Assembly (NCBI RefSeq): GCF_934643285.1
Contig: NZ_CAKUBT010000008.1
Coordinates: 1 to 64,000 of the forward strand
Length of the DNA stretch: 64,000 nucleotides
Direction of reading: 5' to 3'
Source of the DNA: an uncultured Ellagibacter sp.
Lineage (GTDB): Bacteria; Actinomycetota; Coriobacteriia; Coriobacteriales; Eggerthellaceae
Both the position numbers and the translations under genes were made by a program. Position 1 is the first letter of the stretch. Every line of letters begins with the position of its first letter. Shown one piece after another: positions 59,348-64,000 of this stretch. Below the pieces are notes generated by a model, which was not told the origin of the DNA, searched no databases, and worked only from the letters and a program-made list of their open reading frames with translations.

Positions 59348-60411
59348 CGGAAGAAGTGTGGACAATCAAAGCTGCGCTCGAGTGGACGCAGGGGTATCTT
59401 GCGCGCAAGGGCGACGAGAACCCGCGTCTTTCGGCGGAATGGCTTCTTGCCGAGGCCACGGGGCTGCGTCGCGTGGAGCTTTACGTCAATTTCGAGAGGC
59501 CCCTCTCGATGGAGGAGCGCAACATCCTTCGCGGTTACGTGTCGCGCCGCGGGGCTGGTGAGCCGCTGCAATACATCACCGGCGAGGTTGCGTTCCGCCA
59601 TATTGCGGTGAAGGTGCGCCCAGGCGTGCTCATCCCGCGCCCCGAGACCGAGGTGCTTGTGAGCGAGGCACTCTCGCTTTTGCCTCCCGCAGGCCGCCGC
59701 GTGGCACGCGACTCGCAAATCGGTGCCTGGGAGGGCGATCTTCTGCGCGCAGCGGAGGCAGCCGTCGGGGAAGCAGGCGACGGTTCGAATGCGTTTTCCC
59801 AGGTAGTTGATGCGCTTGGAGAAGCGGAGGGCTTCACCTCGGACGGCGCGGGCGCCTCGGGCGCCTCGGGCGATTCCGCTGCCGAAACGCTATTCGTGGC
59901 CGATTTGTGCACGGGGAGCGGTTGCATCGCGTGCTCGATCGCCTACGAGCGTCCCGACGCGCGCGTCATCGCCACCGACATCTCTCCTGACGCCGTTGCG
60001 CTTGCGGGCGAGAACGCGGATGCGCTCGGGCTTGCCGACCGCGTGCGCGTCGTCGAATGCGACCTTGCGGCGGGCGTTCCCGAGGCGGCGATTGGCAAGC
60101 TTCACCTGGTTGTTTCCAATCCGCCTTACGTTCCCACCGCCGTCATGGCGGAAATCCCCCAGGAGGTCGCGGCCTTCGAGCCCGCGCTTGCCCTCGAAGG
60201 GGGCGCCGACGGGCTCGATGTGTTCCGCCGCGAGATCGAATGGTGCCGGCAGGCGCTGCGTCCCGGTGGCGGCTGCGCGTTCGAGCTGCACGAGACCTGC
60301 CTTGACGAGGCGGCGTCTTTGGCGCGCGCGGCGGGCTTCGTCGATGTGCGCATCGTCGCCGATCTCGCAGGTCGGTCGCGCGTTCTCACGGCGCGAAAGC
60401 CGGGGTGCTAG
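59344..60411 (+). CDS. prmC: Release factor glutamine methyltransferase
   Basis: 355 residues, about 70 above normal. It methylates the GGQ Gln of RF1 and RF2. VLIPRPETEVLVSEAL (about 95-110), the SAM site VADLCTGSGCIACSIA (about 183-198) and the catalytic NPPYVPTAVM (about 259) are all kept. A low-complexity acidic insert (about 115-180) separates the substrate segment from the SAM motif; its Gly/Ala/Ser repeats suggest slippage. It follows prfA and the overlapping uORF. Confidence 0.93.
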   Translation: MTEEVWTIKAALEWTQGYLARKGDENPRLSAEWLLAEATGLRRVELYVNFERPLSMEERNILRGYVSRRGAGEPLQYITGEVAFRHIAVKVRPGVLIPRPETEVLVSEALSLLPPAGRRVARDSQIGAWEGDLLRAAEAAVGEAGDGSNAFSQVVDALGEAEGFTSDGAGASGASGDSAAETLFVADLCTGSGCIACSIAYERPDARVIATDISPDAVALAGENADALGLADRVRVVECDLAAGVPEAAIGKLHLVVSNPPYVPTAVMAEIPQEVAAFEPALALEGGADGLDVFRREIEWCRQALRPGGGCAFELHETCLDEAASLARAAGFVDVRIVADLAGRSRVLTARKPGC

Positions 60412-60453
60412 CACCTCGCGCAACGCGAGCTTCGGCGGTCGCTCTCTTTGCGG

Positions 60454-60469
60454 TAGAATAGCGCTATTC
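60454..60469 (+). promoter_or_regulatory. -10 box overlapping a 14-bp palindrome before the phosphorylase gene
   Basis: TAGAAT (60454-60459) runs into the perfect palindrome GAATAGCGCTATTC (60456-60469). GAGGAG before the start is clear. The palindrome could be an operator. Confidence 0.45.
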
Positions 60470-60498
60470 GACTATGTCTACTATCGTGAGGAGCGTAC

Positions 60499-61338
60499 AT
60501 GTCTGCTGATAACGTGCTCAAGGCAAATCTCGAAGAAGCTGCCGCCGTTCTGAGGGAGCGCCTCGGCGATCGCGAACCTGCGGTCGGTATCGTGCTCGGT
60601 TCGGGGCTCGGCCCCCTGGCTGAGCAGATCGAGGACGCCGTCGTCGTCCCGTTCGGCGAGATTCCCCATATGAAGCGTAGCACGGCGACGGGGCACAAGG
60701 GCCGCTTCGTCTGCGGTGTGCTCGGCGGGAAAACGGTGCTCGCCATGCAGGGCCGCCTTCACGGATACGAGGGGAATTCGCCGCAGGAGGTCGCGTTCCC
60801 CATTTGGCTCATGCATCTTTTGGGTGTGCGCGCGCTCATCACGACGAACGCAGCGGGTGCTATCAACGAGACCTATGCCCCTGGCGAGTTCTGCATCATG
60901 AGCGACCACATCAACTTCACCGGGCGAAACCCGATCGTCGGCACCGAGCCCGACGGCATTGCGTTCCGCTTCTTCTCGATGACCGACGCCTACGACCCCG
61001 ATCTTCGCGCTGTTGCCCGCAAGGTCGCCCTCGAGCGCGATGTGAAGGTGCAGGAAGGCGTCTACCTGGGGCTTTTGGGTCCGAGCTTCGAGACTCCCGC
61101 AGAGATTCGCGCATTCCGCGCATGGGGCGCCGACACGGTTGCGATGAGCGTGTGCGAGGAGGTCATCGCAGCTCGTCATGTGGGCATGCGCGTGCTCGGC
61201 ATCTCGCTCGTGTCGAACATGGCAGCGGGCGTGGAGGGATCTTCCCCGAGCGATACCGAGGTTTTCGAGGTTGCCAAAGAGGCTGAGCCGAAGTTCTGCC
61301 GGCTCATTGAGGGCATCGTCGAGGAGGCTATGCTCTAA
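60499..61338 (+). CDS. Purine nucleoside phosphorylase
   Basis: 279 residues. It cleaves purine nucleosides with phosphate to base and ribose 1-phosphate. VGIVLGSGLGPLAEQI (about 29-44), MQGRLHGYEG, ITTNAAGAINETYAPGEFCIMSDHINFTGRNP and GPSFETPAEIRAF are all typical of the trimeric (human-like) class. The usual GMSTVPEVIVARH reads AMSVCEEVIAARH, a small change near the base pocket. ATG 60499 follows GAGGAGC. Confidence 0.93.
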   Translation: MSADNVLKANLEEAAAVLRERLGDREPAVGIVLGSGLGPLAEQIEDAVVVPFGEIPHMKRSTATGHKGRFVCGVLGGKTVLAMQGRLHGYEGNSPQEVAFPIWLMHLLGVRALITTNAAGAINETYAPGEFCIMSDHINFTGRNPIVGTEPDGIAFRFFSMTDAYDPDLRAVARKVALERDVKVQEGVYLGLLGPSFETPAEIRAFRAWGADTVAMSVCEEVIAARHVGMRVLGISLVSNMAAGVEGSSPSDTEVFEVAKEAEPKFCRLIEGIVEEAML

Positions 61339-61374
61339 GTCGCCTTCCAAGGTGTGTTCTGAATTTAGATAATC

Positions 61375-61415
61375 AAGCGGCGGCGCGAGGAGAATCGCGT
61401 CGCCGCTTTCGTTTG
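61375..61415 (+). terminator. Terminator after the phosphorylase gene
   Basis: Stem AAGCGGCG/CGCCGCTT (with TCGCG inside), followed by TCGTTTG. Confidence 0.55.
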
Positions 61416-61453
61416 GGAGTATGATTGACCGCGTCAATTGCGAGGGAAAGCGT

Positions 61454-63157
61454 GTGCTGGTGAAAGAGGAAGCGAAGCGAAAGATCAAGCTGGGATGTGC
61501 TGCGGCGGGTGCGCTTGCTGCGGCAGTCCTTATCGCGACCTGCCCGATTCCGGGACTGTCCTATCAGGCGACGGCGGTGCTCGGCATCCTTATCATGGCT
61601 ATCGTGTGGTGGATTACCGGCGTTCTGCCCGAGTTTGTCACTGCAGTGGTGATGGCGGTGCTCTTCGTTGTGGTCGCCGGCATCTCCGTCGGCGCGACGT
61701 TCTCGACGTTCGCGTCGTCCACGTGGTGGTTGCTGCTTTCGGCCTTTACGCTCGGGGTCGGCATGAAGACGAGCGGCCTTATGAAGCGCATCGCGCTTGC
61801 GATCGTGAGCAAGTTCCCGCGCACCTTTCGATGCCAGGTCGCAGCCCAACTCGTCACGGGAACCGTTCTCGGCCCCTTGATTCCGAGCCTCGCCGTCAAA
61901 GGCGCTATGCTTGCCCCGCTTGCCATGAACATCGGGGACGAGCTAGGCTACGAGCGCCAAGGGAAGCGCGCAACCGGGTTGTTTGCGGCGATGCTCGTGG
62001 GTATCCGCACGGTCGCGCCGACTATCGTTTCCGCCTCCATCACTGGTTACGCCCTTATGGCAACGCTGCCCGTCGATGTGCAGGAGCAGTTCAACATGGC
62101 GTCGTGGTTTGTGGCGGCGCTTCCGTGGCTTGTCGTGGTGCTGGTGCTGAACTACTTCTTGATCATGGGGATATACGGGCGAGGGGAGAAGGCTGGTTCT
62201 GGCTCCGAGACCGTCGGCGCACCCGGCAACGCCCAGTCGCTCAAACAGTCCTCGCTTTGCTGCGGAACTCGCTTTGTGGGCGCCGCCGGATGCGCCGACT
62301 CCAAGGGGGGATGCGCGTCGAGCGACAGTTATTGCGGCCAAGCGAATTCTGCGCTGGTTGAATCATCCAGCTCGGAAGAAAACAGCCAAGCAGCGCGAGG
62401 GCTCGGTGGCCTTCACCAAGCGAGTTCCGCAGCGCAGCGAGGACTGTCTGAGCGACTGAAGGCTGGCGAGCCCTCGCGCGGAGGGACGGACTTGAGCGAC
62501 AACCAGGGAGTTTCCGATGAGTTAGGCCCGCTTTCGGTGGTGGAGAAGCGCATGCTCGCCATCATCTTGGTGACGGTCGTCTTGTGGGCAACCGAGCCGT
62601 TCCACCATGTGTCTGCCATGGCGGTCGGCCTGGCCGCACTCGTCGCCATGTTCGTGCTGAAAGTGATTGACGTGCCTGCATTCAAGTCGGGCGTGAACTG
62701 GACGTCGCTCCTCTTCATCGGCATCGCGCTTGGGTTGGGGTCGGTGTTCGCCGAGGCGGGGCTCAACGATTGGGTCATGCAGACGTGCGGCCCGGCCTTC
62801 CAGGCGCTTGCGGGCAATCCGTACCTGCTCGTGCTCGGCATCGGCGTGATCACGGTGGTTCTTCGGTTCCTCATCGTTTCCGAGGTGGCGTATCTCAATC
62901 TGCTTATGGCGTTCCTCGTGCCGATGGCCGCGAGTGTCGGCGTGAACCCGTGGGTGCTCGGTTTCTCGGCGTATGCCCTCGTCATCGCGTGGTTCGCGAA
63001 ATATCAAAGCCCGATATACCTCGCCGCGTTCTATGCGGTCGATGGTAAGATGGCGAAGCATTCAGAACTTGCCAAGTACTGCGGCGTCTATCTCGCGACC
63101 TGCCTTATGGGGCTCGCGGTCTCCGTGCCGTATTGGCAGTGGATGGGCTTGTTGTAG
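61454..63157 (+). CDS. DASS/SLC13-type anion symporter with repeat-bearing central loop
   Basis: 567 residues, ten or more membrane helices. The first half shows the family fold (WWLLLSAFTLGVGMKTSGLMKRIAL, LGPLIPSLAVKGAMLAPLA) and the second half repeats it, but the Ser-Asn-Thr sodium motifs of well-studied members are not visible in either half, so the substrate is open (a dicarboxylate is a guess). Between the halves is a hydrophilic loop of about 110 residues (about 238-355) made largely of two inverted palindromic repeat units. GTG 61454 with GAGGGA upstream is preferred to ATG 61421. Confidence 0.8.
   Translation: MLVKEEAKRKIKLGCAAAGALAAAVLIATCPIPGLSYQATAVLGILIMAIVWWITGVLPEFVTAVVMAVLFVVVAGISVGATFSTFASSTWWLLLSAFTLGVGMKTSGLMKRIALAIVSKFPRTFRCQVAAQLVTGTVLGPLIPSLAVKGAMLAPLAMNIGDELGYERQGKRATGLFAAMLVGIRTVAPTIVSASITGYALMATLPVDVQEQFNMASWFVAALPWLVVVLVLNYFLIMGIYGRGEKAGSGSETVGAPGNAQSLKQSSLCCGTRFVGAAGCADSKGGCASSDSYCGQANSALVESSSSEENSQAARGLGGLHQASSAAQRGLSERLKAGEPSRGGTDLSDNQGVSDELGPLSVVEKRMLAIILVTVVLWATEPFHHVSAMAVGLAALVAMFVLKVIDVPAFKSGVNWTSLLFIGIALGLGSVFAEAGLNDWVMQTCGPAFQALAGNPYLLVLGIGVITVVLRFLIVSEVAYLNLLMAFLVPMAASVGVNPWVLGFSAYALVIAWFAKYQSPIYLAAFYAVDGKMAKHSELAKYCGVYLATCLMGLAVSVPYWQWMGLL
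62231..62281 (+). repeat. Palindromic repeat unit C1, inside the symporter gene
   Basis: 51 bp: terminal stem GCCCA/TGGGC, box 1 CGCTCAAACAGTCCT, middle CGCTTTGCT, box 2 GCGGAACTCGC. Read in frame as SLKQSSLCCGTR. Confidence 0.75.
62409..62463 (-). repeat. Palindromic repeat unit C2, inside the symporter gene
   Basis: 55 bp, opposite orientation to C1: terminal stem GCCTTCA/TGAAGGC; on the minus strand box 1 is CGCTCAGACAGTCCT, middle CGCTGCGCT, box 2 GCGGAACTCGC. Read through on the plus strand as ASSAAQRGLSERLK. Confidence 0.75.
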
Positions 63158-63189
63158 CGGCTTGCCGCAAGAGTCGAAAGGGGACTTAC

Positions 63190-64000
63190 ATGTTGGTTCT
63201 GACCGTTGGGAGCGAGGCTCGCACGCGCAAGTATCTGCCTGACCTGCCGATTACGCGCGAGGTGGAACTTGTGTGCGCCGAGCGGGGCGCCGCGAACGAT
63301 GACCTGCTCGCCCTCGCGCCCGATGCCTCCGTCATCGTCGCCGATGCCATAAGCCCGGTGGACGCGCAGCTTATCGCGGCCATGCCGAATCTCAAGCTCA
63401 TCCATTCCGAGGGCGTGGCGTTCAACGCGATCGATGTGGACGCGGCGCGCGCTCGGGGCATTGCCGCGTGCAATTGCGCGGGCGTGAACGCGGGCACGGT
63501 GGCGGAGCAGGCCGTTATGCTTATGCTCATGTGCCTGCGTCGTGCGCTCGAAGGCGACGAGGCGGTTCGCACGGGGCGTCAGATCGAGCTCAAAGAGCGC
63601 ATGATGGTGGAAGGCTTCCGCGAGCTGGGCGATTGCACGGTCGGTTTCGTGGGCTTCGGCGCGATCGGCCAGGCGACTGCCCGCTACCTTCGTCCCTGGG
63701 GCTGCAAGATGCTCTACAACAAGCGACATCCGCTCGACGAGGGTCTCGAGAACGAGCTGGGTGTTCGCTTCGCAAGCCTTGACGACCTGCTTGCCACCTG
63801 CGACATCGTGAGTCTGCACGTTCCTGTGACCGATGAGACGCGTGGCATGGTCGACGGGGAGTTCCTCTCGAAGATGCGCCCCGATGGCGTGCTTGTGAAC
63901 ACGGCGCGCGGCGACATCGTGAACCAGGAGGCGCTCGCCTCGGCGCTCGAGGGGGGAAGCATCGCTGCTGCGGGGCTCGATACGCTCACACCCGAGCCTG
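63190..64000 (+). CDS. D-2-hydroxyacid dehydrogenase (3' end outside window)
   Basis: 270 residues visible, truncated by the window edge. GFVGFGAIGQATARYL (about 155-170) is the NAD-binding GxGxxG, VLVNTARGDIVNQEAL (about 235) carries the catalytic Arg, and the HVPVTDETRGMV segment is typical. The family covers lactate, glycerate, phosphoglycerate and related acids; the substrate is not readable. It starts 32 bases after the anion symporter, so a transport-and-oxidation unit for an organic acid is possible. Confidence 0.88.
   Translation, partial: MLVLTVGSEARTRKYLPDLPITREVELVCAERGAANDDLLALAPDASVIVADAISPVDAQLIAAMPNLKLIHSEGVAFNAIDVDAARARGIAACNCAGVNAGTVAEQAVMLMLMCLRRALEGDEAVRTGRQIELKERMMVEGFRELGDCTVGFVGFGAIGQATARYLRPWGCKMLYNKRHPLDEGLENELGVRFASLDDLLATCDIVSLHVPVTDETRGMVDGEFLSKMRPDGVLVNTARGDIVNQEALASALEGGSIAAAGLDTLTPEP

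Noticed and set aside
59235..59561. 108-codon ORF overlapping the prmC start
   Set aside because: It is a frame shift of the duplicated leader and prmC; the 39-codon ORF at 59228 has the matching start and ribosome site.
59690..59890. prmC insert as another copy of the palindromic repeat
   Set aside because: Neither conserved box nor terminal stems are present; the insert is simple Ala/Gly/Ser/Glu-coding low-complexity DNA.
1..64000. CRISPR array or phage-defence island
   Set aside because: No regularly spaced short direct repeats and no cas, restriction or toxin-antitoxin genes were seen. The only repeat family is the palindromic one, which is not arrayed with spacers.

Overview
The window is 64 kb of a high-G+C chromosome with dense, mostly co-oriented housekeeping genes. 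It most resembles an anaerobic actinobacterium of the class Coriobacteriia (Eggerthellaceae-like); this is an inference, because no 16S gene is present. Supporting signs are a Rho with a very long basic N-terminus, actinobacterial-style low-complexity tails on many proteins, ThyX instead of ThyA, a two-iron superoxide reductase (desulfoferrodoxin), an oxygen-sensitive two-subunit fumarase, DNA topoisomerase I with archaeal-type motifs, and an IS256/IS1249-like insertion sequence.

Layout. 0.4-6.4 kb: transaldolase, rho, S49 peptidase and a divergent MetRS-like protein. 6.6-13.8 kb: rpsB-tsf, murA, a degenerate LCP protein, Nfu, two tiny Cys-rich proteins, lgt and desulfoferrodoxin. 14-17 kb: an SLH-domain surface protein, rpmE with a long tail, and an intact IS element with 26-bp inverted repeats and an 8-bp target duplication. 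17-24 kb: molbindin, a methyltransferase, thyX, DUF1385, topA and tetR. 24-34 kb: fumarase subunits divergent from malic enzyme, then tmk, holB, ricT-like, pncB, degV and an odd Rossmann-like protein. 34-38 kb: a PflX-like radical SAM gene and a two-gene radical-SAM/DUF4130 DNA-repair operon behind a candidate LexA box. 38-44 kb: a stress protein, tRNA-Thr, a lipoprotein, pyrE, a class V aminotransferase and a MarR-MATE pair with a perfect operator. 44-56 kb: a NYN/OST-HTH protein, an SDR, thrS, trmB, a YhdT/PanF-like pair, a cation/proton antiporter, a patatin, trxA and trxB. 56-64 kb: a CAP+SLH protein, prfA, a coupled upstream ORF, prmC, a nucleoside phosphorylase, an anion symporter and a truncated 2-hydroxyacid dehydrogenase.

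How the parts work together. Translation and its release cycle are heavily represented (rpsB, tsf, rpmE, thrS, trmB, prfA, prmC, tRNA-Thr). DNA metabolism follows (thyX, tmk, holB, topA, repair operon), then envelope work (murA, lgt, LCP, SLH proteins), redox defence (Dfx, TrxA/TrxB) and C4-acid metabolism (fumarase, malic enzyme, anion symporter).

The most unusual content is a family of palindromic repeat units. They share two conserved boxes, are closed by terminal stems that differ in sequence between copies but stay self-complementary, and occur five times: as a nested pair in an intergenic region, and in frame inside two protein-coding genes, much like Rickettsia palindromic elements. 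Two further oddities are gene-end duplications. The last eight codons of trmB are repeated downstream with only synonymous changes. The first codons of prmC are repeated upstream to make a 39-codon ORF whose stop overlaps the prmC start.
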